64,000 nt of DNA, taken from NCBI RefSeq assembly GCF_020085105.1, contig NC_058062.1, positions 4,304,945-4,368,944 of the forward strand, read 5' to 3'. Under the pieces are notes generated by a model, which was given only the letters and a program-made list of their open reading frames with translations, had not been told where the DNA came from and did no database searches. The first letter of the stretch is position 1; each line of letters begins with the position of its first letter. Origin of the DNA: Siniperca chuatsi. Taxonomy: Eukaryota; Chordata; Actinopteri; Centrarchiformes; Sinipercidae. The translations under genes and the position numbers were made by a program. Shown here in pieces: positions 22,423 to 34,000 of the stretch.

Positions 22423-25400
22423 TCAGGATGGGATCTGACTCTTGAAGCCGTAGTTGAGTTCAGCTCCGCCGCTGAGCAGCAAGTCTATCCCGGTGCAGAA
22501 AGTAGCCTCGGCAGCGAGATATAAGGCGGCCAGTCCACACTCTGCCTCCGTCCCCATACGACCCAGCAGCTGTTTGAGAAGAAAACCTGTCATTTCTCAT
22601 TCTTGTTCCGTTTCCAACAGCACATTTTTGCGGTTGCACCATGTAACTTCCTTGTGTTTATGTGTGTTAGATACTCCTGCAGATGTTCCCGCAGTTGCTC
22701 TTGCACTGTTACTGCACCGCAAACGGCAGTTGGGCTCTCAATTATTTGCCAAGTAAAGGAAGCATTTAAACACTGCTTGGCTTATGTTCTTTACTTCCAG
22801 GAACTGACGAGTTCCTGGAAGTGTTTTACGCAAGACTCCATGCAAAAAATTGTAGATTCACTGATTTTAACTCACAACTGGGAAAAACTACAAACTCCCT
22901 AATGCCATGTAGGCTTAATATTGATTTTCACATCCTCCATTTTCACATTATCACAAATTTCGTACTCGTCATTGTTCTCTGTATCACGCGGTTGGATGGT
23001 CAAGACTAAATAGCCATCTCACGTTATTCATCTATAAAACTCCAAACTACCTCAATATCTCTTCTCTCATTTAAATCTAGTAACTACAGCACACGATCCA
23101 GGAACTACTTAACCTCAGATATCCCTCATGTACGCACTAATGTTGGCTGAACTGGTTTCAGGTACTATGTGCCTTTTACATGGAATGAACTGCGAACTGC
23201 CCTCAAACTAACCTCTTACATTCCCCTTGGAGATTTTAAAGCTTTGTTATCTGATGATTTTTACGATTCTTGTAACTGTTTTTACTAATTCCCTGTTTAT
23301 TGCGTAGTTGTGTTGTTTCTGTTTGCAGATTGTGTTCTTGTGAATGTTTCTTGTTCTCAGGTCTCTCTCGGGAAAGAGATCTTAATCTCGGTGAGACTGC
23401 CTGATTAAATAAAAAAAATATATATTGTTACCGAATAACTGGAAAAACATCCCCAGCACTCCACCATGTACAATAGTCTTCAATTCTATGACTTGTTTTT
23501 TTATTCACTGATCTACTGTAAAGGGACCTACAAAACAAAATCTCATTACACAACCCGGTGTTGTAAAATGATCAATAACTCTGTCTTGTAATAAATTACT
23601 AGAAAATGGAAAAGAATAGCAACACTTCAAGAAAGGAGCACAGAGACATATTTAAATGTATAATAATAACATTTAATAATTTATTAATACTGAGAAAAAC
23701 GTAATTAAAATTTTTTGCAAAGTAACTTCATGATATTACTTTATCACAGCCAGATATTTCATATCCGTCTGCTTCCACTCTTCCACTATGAATAATGAAG
23801 AGCAAGCTGAGACTCTTCAGGACCACAGGCTAGCGTCTCCTCTTTATTATCACCCTGTTAGCTTCAAATGCCTTTTCTGACTGGGATGAAAATAAAGCTG
23901 TAATTTGCACAGCAAACAGACAGCCCAATAGACAGACTGCAGTGCGTGGCAGTTTGGATCATTAACACAACAATGGTGAAGGAGCTGTAGGCTACCTCAT
24001 AATGATTTACAGCCCAACACGGAGTCTGGAGTCTGAAGATCTGAGCAGCAGCAAGAAGCATCCGTGTTATATGACAGAAGGGGGACCTTGCTTTAATATT
24101 ATTGTGCTGCATTTTATTTACTCACAATGCATCTGTTAAATGCTGCTGGACAACAAAGCCTTTACTACTGGACCTGATGATAGGATTCATGTTTTACAAG
24201 AGTTCCCTCATTTTTTTGTTATACTTTTCAGGATTAAAGTCTTCACTACCAAAAAGGGAATCTCACTGTTGCTGAAGATTTATTGTCACATGACAGCAGG
24301 TATACGACTAATCAACTACGTCTTTCTTTTCCCCAAAACCTTAATAAGATCACTTCCACTTTGAACACGTTTCTCATCTTTCTAGCCCCGTGTAGGGAAC
24401 CTTTGGTTCCACTGTGAGAACTTGCCTGAGAATTTTCTCCCAGTTTAATGGCGGCTGCAGCGTCTGGTGTCTGTCCGGCTAATTCTTCCCACAGAGGGGT
24501 CAGCACATTACCTGGAGAGATGCTGCAATACGTGGCACACAGTATTATTAGACAAGAAAGGGTGTTATTAGATTTGTAGTCAGTTAAATGCTTGCAGATA
24601 CTGTTACAGATACTGTGCAGATACTTAATATAATTCATGTAATTTAATAAGAGTAGAGTTTAGTCCAGAAAAGGACAGAGGCATTGTTGCAGAGATCTCC
24701 TGGTTTATATAATTTTCCTGTCACAGACTAATGCTGAAATAATTAATGAATTAGTCAGTTGACAGAAAATGAATCAGTGACACTTCTGGTAATGCTTATA
24801 ATCTATATAATCATTTTTACAAATATGCCAAATATATGTTGGTTACAGCTTCGTCATGCAAAGATGATGCTTGTTGTTCTCGCACAAAGTTAGCAACTTT
24901 TAGACATAACTTCTGCCTTTATTGTTTGTTATTGTCATGTGCTATTTTTGACATTAATAAGCAGTGGTGGAAAACCACTAAGTTCCCTTTACACTTTTGA
25001 GGTACCTGTACTTCACTTGAGTGTTTCCATTTTCTGCAATACTACACACTCAGAGGGAAATATTGTACCTTTTACTCCACTGCATGTATCCGATTGAAAT
25101 AGTTACTTTTCAGATTAAGATTTTACATTAACATATAATAAGCTTAAAAATAGTAAATATAGCTTAGAAAATAAAAGTTTCAAAGAGACATTTCCCCTCT
25201 AAACTTCTCAGATGATTTCATTTAAATAACTGTTCGAGGCCCAAAGAAGTCAAATTTACATTGGCGTACCGGTACTTTTACTTTAGTAAAGAATCTGAAT
25301 TTTGAAAGAAATTTCACCACTGTTAATGAGTTAATTAAAAATAAATAGATTAATTATTACTGTTATACTAGTTGCAGCACTGTTACAGACCTGAGGTCAT

Positions 25401-27941
25401 GGAACCAAGTAGTGGGAGTGAAATCAGTGATCTAAGCAAGGAGAAGGCTGAACAAACCAGACTGAACACAGAAACCAGTTTGGCTCACCAGTTGACTCGC
25501 ACATTGTAACGACTCTCGTCCACAGCCATCGCCTTTGTCATGGAGATTATCGCCCCCTTGTGGACACAATGTCACATTACAGGACTCTTTCCTCTCTCCA
25601 GCTGAGATTGAAGGAATAATGAAGAGTGGACGCTCGTTGCCTGGAGGATTAACTCACCTTGGTTGCAACATACGGTGCAGCATCTCTCTGACCGATGGTG
25701 CCCACCAGACTGGAAACATTGATGATGTTTCCCTGACGCTGTCGCAGGTACGGCAGCACATACTGAAAAGAGAGTGAGACCTCCAATGACTTCAAAGGTC
25801 CTATATACATACAATATGTGTCTATGGGTGAGTGAGGGAGGTTAATGGAAGCAAAGAAAGGTCGTAATAATTTTTATTTTATAAGCAACTAACTTCACAA
25901 CTGACTCTTAATGTTGAAACTGAAATACCACTGAATTTAAAGGCACAGTTCACCCCAAAATCAAAAATACATATTTTCCTTTTACCTGTAGTGCTATTTA
26001 CCACCACAAGCTGAGTTCCATATAGTCCCATTATATTCAAAAAACGAGTCGCCAAAACTCTGCAACTCACACCAAAACTAGATGGATAAATGGCTCTACA
26101 GGTAAGAGGAAAAATATGTAGGCTATATTTGATTTTGGGGTGAACTGTCCCTTTAAAGCACTGAAATATTTTAATATCTGAATTCATGAGGTTTAAATTC
26201 CCCTGCTCATTTCAAGTTTGCAGTTTCAAAAACTGCACAAATTCGGCCCGGGTTTCCAGTCACTTAACTGGACTTGGATCATGTGACTGACAGAACTTCA
26301 CCTGATAGGACACAGGTCTTCCATTCAAGCTCGATCGATTATCCTTGGTGCCCGAATGTTCAAGTTTTGAATTTTTTATCTTCAATTTTGGTTTCTGAAT
26401 TTCACTAATCCAGCTTAAGCAGCTGAAGTTTTGAAAAATTAACCAATTGCATCTCACACTCCCTCGTTTCCTGTCGTCTCTCTGCTGTCTCTGTCTAAAA
26501 AAGGCATAGAATCCCCCCATAATAATAATAATAATAATGATAATAATAAAAAAAAGTACATTTCACAATTAGGTGTTCATTTGCTTTTAAGAGTCAAATC
26601 CTTACAGCCGTTCTTGCTTCCATTTATTAATTATTTCATTATTAACCCATTTTAAGAAGTTTCACACATGCACACACAAGTTGGAAACATTACTTTAGAA
26701 GCCAGGAAGTAGCTGATGAGGTTCAGATTCAGCAGATCCCTAAACTCCTCTGCTGTGGTGTCATCAGTAGGCTTATGAGGGGGGTCTGAAGAGGGGAAGC
26801 AAGAGATTAATTATGTACCACCAGAAGCATCCTCATAACTTCATCATCATCATCATCATCATCTGCTGTGAGACTCACGCCACCCTGCATTGTTGACCAG
26901 GCAGTCTATTTGTCCATAACGCTCCACTGTGACGGCAATCAATCTCTGTGGAAACACGGTCACACCAGTTGCATTTGAACAAGACGCAGGCCAGAGAAAC
27001 CAGTTACCAGCAAAGCAGCTGAAACAGAAATCACCTCGCCCAGGAAAGCAAACAGAAGCACAAGCAAACACAGAACTGGCTGCAGTCGAGTCAAAGTTTA
27101 GAGTAGTTTTACAAAGTGAAACTATTCTCAGTCTAATGTAGCAGGTGAGACAGATGAGGAACAAAAATACAAACTTTGACATTTTGGTGAGAATAAATCC
27201 TAAAATTTAAGTAAGTAAGTTACTTTCCAAATAAATGTTAACAGTTTTAACTGGACTTGTGGGTCTTTTGGCATTGAGGTAAAATCAGGTGATAAACAGG
27301 ATATGTGAGCCACAGGTCTTGTGATCATGACTAGACTCTGTCCATGTCATAAGGGAGCTGTACATCTGTGTCCAGTTTAACCAGATCAATAACACTGAAG
27401 CTGCACTTTTACCTTGATGTCATCCTCTTTGGAGATGTCACATTTGACGAAATTGCATGAGCCTGGCCCTGCTTTGTTAAGCTGCGCCTCTAGAGCCTCA
27501 CCCACTGCACCTGTAATACATGTATGATTATGGTGAAATATATATATAAGTAGCTTATATATTCCTGCACTGCAGTTATAACAGATGCATCTGGTGTACA
27601 CATCAATTTAAAGTCATATAAATCAAATACAACTATCCTAATAGATGATAAAACAATGTGGTGATACATTTTCTCAATGAATACAGAATTTAATGGGAAA
27701 AAGCTGAATAAAAACAATATTACTAACCTCCTCTTGCACAAAACACCACTTTAGCACCATTCTCCACTAAAAAAAAAAAAAGATGGAAAATGTTCAGTGC
27801 GCCACTTCCTGCTCTGATCACAAACTAATCCACATTATAAATAACGATAATTATCATACCAAACACTTTGACAATCCCTCTGCCAATCCCTTTGGATCCT
27901 CCAGTGACAATCACAACTTTGTTGTGGTAGCGGAGGGACAT
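22423..27941 (-). CDS. hsd17b14: 17-beta-hydroxysteroid dehydrogenase 14 (short-chain dehydrogenase/reductase)
   Basis: Exons in gene order: 27860-27941, 27728-27766, 27413-27510, 26879-26945, 26694-26785, 25658-25762, 25489-25556, 24426-24522, 22423-22569; 264 aa against 270 in human. Phases agree at every junction. It is a classical SDR: the NAD-binding TGGSKGIG is at residues 13-20, NNAG at 91-94, catalytic Ser 144 in NVSSLVG, and YVATK with Tyr 157 and Lys 161. [13 protein letters not shown] in exon 8 and [13 protein letters not shown] near the end are typical of HSD17B14. The mammalian enzyme is a cytosolic NAD-dependent 17-beta-HSD that oxidises estradiol and related steroids poorly in vitro, and its physiological substrate is uncertain (fucose oxidation has been proposed). 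Intron 8 has a GC donor (CAG|GCAAGT); the other introns are GT-AG. It lies head to tail with bcat2, the stop being about 750 bp upstream of the bcat2 ATG. The start ATG is the only one before the Rossmann motif. Confidence 0.94.
22793..22822. promoter_or_regulatory. 13-bp perfect palindrome carrying two TTCNNNGAA sites
   Basis: ACTTCCAGGAACT at 22793-22805 and AGTTCCTGGAAGT at 22810-22822 are perfect inverted repeats with a 4-nt loop. Each contains a TTCNNNGAA core, the STAT-binding consensus. It lies in the last intron of hsd17b14. Any regulatory role is inference. Confidence 0.3.
23010..23414 (+). mobile_element. 3' end of a non-LTR retrotransposon (LINE)
   Basis: A degraded coding tail can be read as [19 protein letters not shown] and then GDFKALL. 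It is followed by a 3' terminus with GGTCTCTCTCGGGAAAGAGA and TCTTAATCTCGGTGAGACTG and a short A-rich tail. This matches the C-terminal end of fish L2/Rex-type reverse transcriptases followed by their 3' UTR. It is 5'-truncated and inactive. It lies in the last hsd17b14 intron, antisense to the gene. Confidence 0.6.
24962..25322. mobile_element. hAT-like MITE 2
   Basis: The left end CAGTGGTGGAAAACCACT and the right end TTTCACCACTG are inverted. The flanks TTAATAAG (24954-24961) and TTAATGAG (25323-25330) form an 8-bp duplication with one difference. Internal phrases GAGGTACCTGTACTTCACTT and CCTTTTACTCCACTGCATGT are typical of an abundant teleost repeat. Length 361 bp, non-coding, in hsd17b14 intron 7. 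Confidence 0.78.
25941..26152. mobile_element. TTAA-flanked MITE (piggyBac-like), family B
   Basis: The left end AGGCACAGTTCACCCCAAAA is the near complement of the right end (TTTTGGGGTGAACTGTCCCT). TTAA lies on both sides (25937-25940 and 26153-26156). Length 212 bp, non-coding, in hsd17b14 intron 5. The superfamily is inferred from the TTAA target. Confidence 0.78.
26519..26549. repeat. (AAT)n microsatellite
   Basis: About ten AAT units, with one interruption near 26539, in hsd17b14 intron 5. A separate short ATC repeat lies at 26839-26864. Confidence 0.85.
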
Positions 27942-28484
27942 TTTGGTTTGTTATGATGTTGATAAATCTGGTCGTAACGCCGCAAATCTGCGCTGCCTGT
28001 TGCACTGCAGGAGACGAGGAATGATTTATTTTGTACTTTTGTACTTTGCTTTACTTTTTCACAGCACGTCTGTGTCTCTTGCAGCTCAAATCATCACCGT
28101 TTATACCCGCAGTTTGTGTGTAAAGTTCAAAGTTCCTCTAAATCATGGGGTTTGCTCTGCTGCCTTCAGGCACTATTGAAAGTATTGGAAATCACAAAGT
28201 TCACTCAAAAACTCTCAGTAAAGTGGGGAATTGAAAATTGGAAATTTTGTCACCAAATTGTGAACTTTATTAAATAAGCAACATCGAAGCCCTAGTAACA
28301 TAACTTGAAAACGTGTATGGCTGCTAAATAAAGACATCAGTTACATGGCTGATACACCTGCTCTTCTTTTAATTACTGCAGCCCAATAACCAGCAATAAA
28401 ACCACAACTGCTAACAACAACTACAACAACGATGATAATTGTTAAAAGAGGTTAGAAAAGCTTGACATACAGGCAGTAAACCAA

Positions 28485-29108
28485 TTCACAACTACGACCG
28501 CACTTATACAAGACCAGCAAGAGTCTACAGCCATGCTAGCACAGCGGTGCTTTGAGCTAAACGCTAACAAGCTCACAATGACAATGCAAACATGCTGATG
28601 TTCAGCAGGTATAATGTTCATGTTCACCATCTTAGTTTAAAATGCAGCATGCTAACATTTGTATTAGCAATGAACACAAAGTAGCCTACAGCTGAGGATG
28701 ATTGGAAAGTAATTAGTTTTGCAGATATTTGAATTTTTAATTGGATGATGGCGCTGGATGAAAAGTCAGATGATCACTGAAATTATTACAATTCCTTCTG
28801 AGGGGGAGATGAAGGTCTGTGCCAAATTTTGTGCCAATCCATCCAGTAGATGTTGAGATATTTCACAGAATAAGTGAAAACTTTGACCTTCTGGTAGAGG
28901 AAATGTCAGGGGACCACCAAAGTCATTAGGATTCATCCTCTGCGGACCATAAATCTATGTGCAAAATGTAATGCCAATCCCTCAAATAGTTAGCTAATAG
29001 AAATATTTCAGTCTGGACCAAAGTGGTCAACCAAACAACCAGCTGACCGACTGAACGATATTGCTATCCCTGGAGCCATATCAGCTTGCAATGGCTTAAA
29101 ATAAAAAA
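28485..29108. repeat. Dispersed repeat family D, copy 1
   Basis: It contains GAGTCTACAGCCATGCTAGC, GCTCACAATGACAATGC, AGCTGAGGATGATTGG, ATGGCGCTGGATGAAAAGTC, ATTAGGATTCATCCTCTG and TTTCAGTCTGGACCAAAGTG in order. The same order recurs at 33905-34320 and 59715-60366. The two ends have short partly inverted AGCCATGCTAGC-like sequence, hinting at a non-autonomous DNA transposon. It is non-coding and lies between hsd17b14 and kcna7. The stretch 29109-31017 otherwise shows a poly(A) tract at about 29659-29685, a G-tract near 29905 and no gene. Confidence 0.7.
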
Positions 29109-31016
29109 TGCTCCAGCACAAAACATCAAATAAAAGGCTTTTATATAAATGTGTTTCAAATTAGACACTGATCAGGCCAGCCAAGCTCACCATAGTCACA
29201 GCTTTATTTCACTTGACTTGTGAAATCCAACAATAGCTTCCAAAAAACTGATTTTGAGTGTCCAATTTCTTGTCCCGAACAGCTGTCAGTCAGAAATTGG
29301 AATTTACTCGGAGTATATGAAGGCAGCATTTGCAAAGTGCTTCTGGGAATTGTAGTTTTACTGCACACAGACACAGTGCCACACAGAAACACTTTAGTGT
29401 GGACTTCATGATGTCTCTAAAATAACCACAGACATCCAGATTTATATTTAATAAAAAATAAGGTCAGTTTTTATGTGCCATTTTTTATTTCCCCTGTTTG
29501 TGGACAGTTCTGCACAAGCCAAAAACAGATAAAAATAGATGATGACAGCAAAGCTATGAAAGCAGTTAGAGGCAACATGGAGACAGAAAAAATACTAACC
29601 ACATGTTTGTGGTCTCATCCCAGAGTGTAAATTATGATCACTACCACAATTTTTCCTTTCCAAAAAAAAAAAAAAAAAAAAAAAACATAATAACATAATA
29701 GTTTTGGCCTCTGCTGTGTGAAAGTTCATGAGCACCCATGTGTCCAAACATGTACAGTATGCTTAAGAGAGAGTGAGGGGTTAAGAGGTTGACATTTTCG
29801 GGCAGAGAGGGTTGTTGGGGGCAGAAAAAGGGGTAGAAGAGGCAGCGGTGCTCTTAGAGGAGGAGAGGGTCAAAGATTGAATTTCGACCCGACAGCATTC
29901 CCCGGGGGGGGGGTTTACTGGGCATGAGAGAGAGAGCACAAGGGAGCCAGTGATGACAGTGAGTGACCTACAAACAAGAGCTTAACTACCTTAACTTCAG
30001 CCGCACTGCAGATTAACACCACCGGAGCCCCTGAAGGAGCCACACTGCTCCCTCCGCCGCCTCCCCTCCCCTCCCAAACATGACACATGAAGGTGGGACG
30101 ATATGGAGGAGGAGCAGGGGTTGTCTGGACATCATGATGAGGGAATTGATACACAAACTGTCTCAGAGGAAGGGAAGGGTCAGCCCAAAAGGCACCCTGA
30201 GGTGGAGGTACAGTGGGAGAGTCATGGTCGCTCTCTGGAGGTGTGATTAGTTGGAATCAGCAGCTCTGGCAGGCAGACGGGTGAGAGGAGGAGACCGGTC
30301 TGAGTTTGGTTTCTACTGGGTGCACTGGACATGGTGATAAACTGGTGATGAGCCTGACTGCATGTAGGGAGCTTTTTGCATGGAGGGTCTGCATGATGTG
30401 ATTTACAGTAAAATGTAGCAGAATATGGTGGAAAAGGTTAAAAAAATCTTCATAAGGACTTTTCTGAAGAATCTACTAATTAATGTCAAAACTGGGGACA
30501 TTTTTATACAAATTCTGCTTTGTTTTTAATGGTATAGTCAGAATTTTCATTATTTTTAATTTAGCACACTTCTACTCACTCTTACATCAGACAATTCATG
30601 CGCATCTCTATAATGTATTGTAATGTAATCTAAATAACAAAAAATATATTTTTTTCTGATGTCAAGAAAATTGCTCAGCTGAATGTACAGAGAAAACTGA
30701 GGTAAGATTTTGACTTTAATATTTTATTAATCATTCCAAAATATTCTGGGAAAATACTAATGTATCCTAATGTGATGCTATGTTACTGGTTGGTGAATTT
30801 TATGACAAAATTAAACAACTAAGGGACAATTTATTTCATATTATTAACCTATTTTAGTAAAACAAAATGCACATAAATAGTGATTAAAAAGTATTTTTAA
30901 AAAGTAGTAAATATTACCACATGCTATTGTATATATTTTCTTTTCACTTTTATCTACTTATGTTTCCCTGTTGTGTTGTTCTGCATTGCCAAGTTAACCT
31001 TGATTTGTTTTCTCCA

Positions 31017-31079
31017 GAGCGAAGAGACACAAAAAGTCAGACAACAAAGACAAGAAAGAAAAAAATCTAAAATTGAGAG
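31017..31079 (+). other. kcna7: Probable 5' UTR part of kcna7 exon with upstream splice acceptor
   Basis: TTTGTTTTCTCCAG ending at 31017 is a good polypyrimidine/AG acceptor 62 bases before the kcna7 ATG, so the start codon exon is probably preceded by a non-coding exon upstream. That upstream exon was not identified; the GC-richer stretch 29800-30300 is a candidate region. Confidence 0.45.
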
Positions 31080-34000
31080 ATGGATAGTCAAGACAAGGGA
31101 GGAGGTACAGGAGGAGGAGGAGGGCAGACAAAAGAAAAACAGAAAGCTGAGGAGGTTGGCGATGAAGACAAGCAGACCAAAGACAAGCACAACAAGCTGG
31201 AGAAGGAGGGCAGCGAGAAGGAGCCGAGCGGAGAGGTCAAGAGGGAGAACCGTCGCTGGAGGAGCGGCTGGGCTCTGAGTGAGCGCCTGGCCATCAACGT
31301 GTCAGGGATGCGTTACGAGACTCAGCTCCGCACCCTCGCCCAGTTCCCCGACTCTCTGCTGGGTGACCCCCGGCGGCGTCTGCGCTACTTCGACCCCCTG
31401 CGGAACGAACTCTTCCTGGACAGGAGCCGCGTTGTCTTCGATGCCATCCTGTACTTCTACCAGTCAGGCGGGAGGCTGCGGAGGCCTGCCAACGTCCCTC
31501 TGGACATGTTCCTGGAGGAGCTGCGCTTCTACGAGCTCGGGGAGGAGATCATCGACCGCTACAAAGCAGATGAAGGCTTCCCCAAGGAGGAGGAGAGCCC
31601 CTTACCCACCAATGATTTGCAGCGTCGCCTGTGGATGCTGTTTGAGTATCCGGAGTCCTCCGGTGGAGCTCGGATCATCGCCATCATCAGTGTCATGGTC
31701 ATTGTGATCTCCATTCTCATCTTCTGCCTGGAGACTCTACCTGAGTTCAGGCACGAGAAGGAACAGAGGGAGGTGAGGATGGGTCACATGCTGCTGACAC
31801 ATTTAAGAACCACTTATGAGTGATAGGGAGAAACAGAGGGGATTCACAAGGCTGCAGATGGAGGTTATGTCAGTGGAAATTCACATAAAGTAGAGAGACA
31901 ACCAGGTGAGTGAAGGAATGGGCAGGTAGCTGATGGAGTGCAAAGAAAACAGACGTTAACACTGCGAGGAAGTGATGAGGTGAATATAGAAGGACAACAG
32001 GTGTTGACATGTGTCACGTTGCCAAAAACCAGCTCTTCCAGCACAAGGTGAAAACATCTTTATCTCCTCTCTCAACACGGAGGGAAAAAAGGTGTGTAAA
32101 ACTGGAGGATGTTTAGAAACCCCCCCCCATCAAAGTTAAGAATCAAGATCGAGGGAAGGGAAAGCAAAGGCAGCAGATAGAGAAGAGAAGGCGAAGGTGA
32201 GGATTTCCTGAGATTATTTTGGATTTGTCGTTAAATCTGATCCACTCAGATTAAGGGGAAGGAATGAAAGGGCAGTAAAACTGCTGGTGGAAAAACAAGA
32301 GTTAGGATAGAAGAGGGCAGGTTGGATGGAGGTTTACTGTTAGAGGAGGAATACGTTTGTATAATAATAACAATATAATATATGGAGATGATATGCCTTG
32401 TCGGCCACTCAGGGACGACTGTCAGAGCCAACAAGTACATTCAGGTGGAGTTGATATTTCAAAAGTACTAAGAAGAGAGAAAGTGGAAGGAGTTAGAGGT
32501 AAAGTGCGAAGGGAAGGAAAGGAGATGAGCGTTGTTGTCTCACGTTACCCCTTGGAGATCTAAAGGGCTATATATAGAGGAAGGACAACCCTAAGAGTAC
32601 ATCAACACATAAACGAATGTCTGTATTAATAAACGCTGTGACTCATAGGCTACACACGGAAAACAGCATGGAAAAGAGGCTTGCAGATCAGCTTTTCTGA
32701 TGACCGGTGCAAATTGAAATCAGCCTTGCACACGCTGGGGACGAGGCGGATTGTGCAGGTTCGGGCAGCAGAAGTGACATGCAGCAGTGCTCGCTAGATT
32801 TATGTTTGCCGTCACCACCAACAGTGCTCTGTTACTCCCATACATAGATACGCTCATGTGATCAGAGCATTTGACACTTTTGGACACTACATAAACAAAC
32901 CCAAAGCCGTCCCCACGCAATCACTCACTCACTCACCAGATGGTGAAAATCTAACCAACATCTGTTTTGTTAGATTCTATAATATAATAATAAAACTTTA
33001 TTTATAGAGCACTTATCAAAACAAAGTACAAAGTGCTTCACATGATAAAATATATTTTAAAAAAACAACAATAAAACAAAGACAGCTCAGGTAAAATCAG
33101 GACATGCTTTCCGATAAAAATGCGTTTTGAGAAGAGATTTAAAAGAAGACACTGACTCAGACTTTCTTCGGGCAAGTTGTTCCAGAGCCTCGGGGCCCTG
33201 ATAGCAAAAGCTCTGCCCCCCTTAGTTTTCATCCTGGACTCAGGAACAGACAGGAGACCCCTGCCCGAAGATCTCAAACTACGTGAAGGTTCATGAGGGA
33301 TTACAAGGTCGAAAATATAGTATGGAGCCAGGCCATGCAGAGCCTTAAAGGTAATCAACAAGATCTTAAAATCAATCCTGAAACAAACAGGGAGCCAATG
33401 TAAAGAGGCTAAAACGGGTGTGATATGATCGAACCTCTTGGTCCTGGTTAACAGCCAAGCAGCTGAGTTCCGTACAGTCTGCAGGCGTTTCAAAGTTTTT
33501 GGAAGACAAGTGAACAGGCTGTTACAATAATCGAGGCGCGAGGAGATAAAAGCATGCACAACAGTTTCTGCATCACTAAGATTTAAAATAGATCAGATTT
33601 TTGCAATATTTCTGAGATGATAAAAACATGATTGGATAAGCTTAGTGATATGTTGCTCAAAACATATCTGCATGTTGTTGGTTCTATATGATAAGTTACA
33701 TGTCTTGTAAATGACTGAAGGATCGTGATCTCAACTTAAATCACAAAAATTCTTGTTTCCTCACTTACCTACAGTCCATGCAGATATTTGATTTCTGTGG
33801 GCCCAGATTTTGATATATTGACTGCTGTGATTTCTACCATCACCCCAACACTATGGAGGTGAATGAGACATTGTTTGTGCTGCCCAAAGTATTACAAAAA
33901 TCATTTTAACAAGAGTCTACAGCCATGCTGGCAGCTCTGTGAGGCTGTACCGAGGCACTTTGGTGCTTTCAGCTAAATGCTAACTAATGTTTACCATGTT

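Noticed and set aside
31279..31707. 142-codon plus-strand frame inside kcna7 exon 1
   Set aside because: Out-of-frame shadow of the T1/S1 coding sequence, Ser/Cys-rich low-complexity translation.
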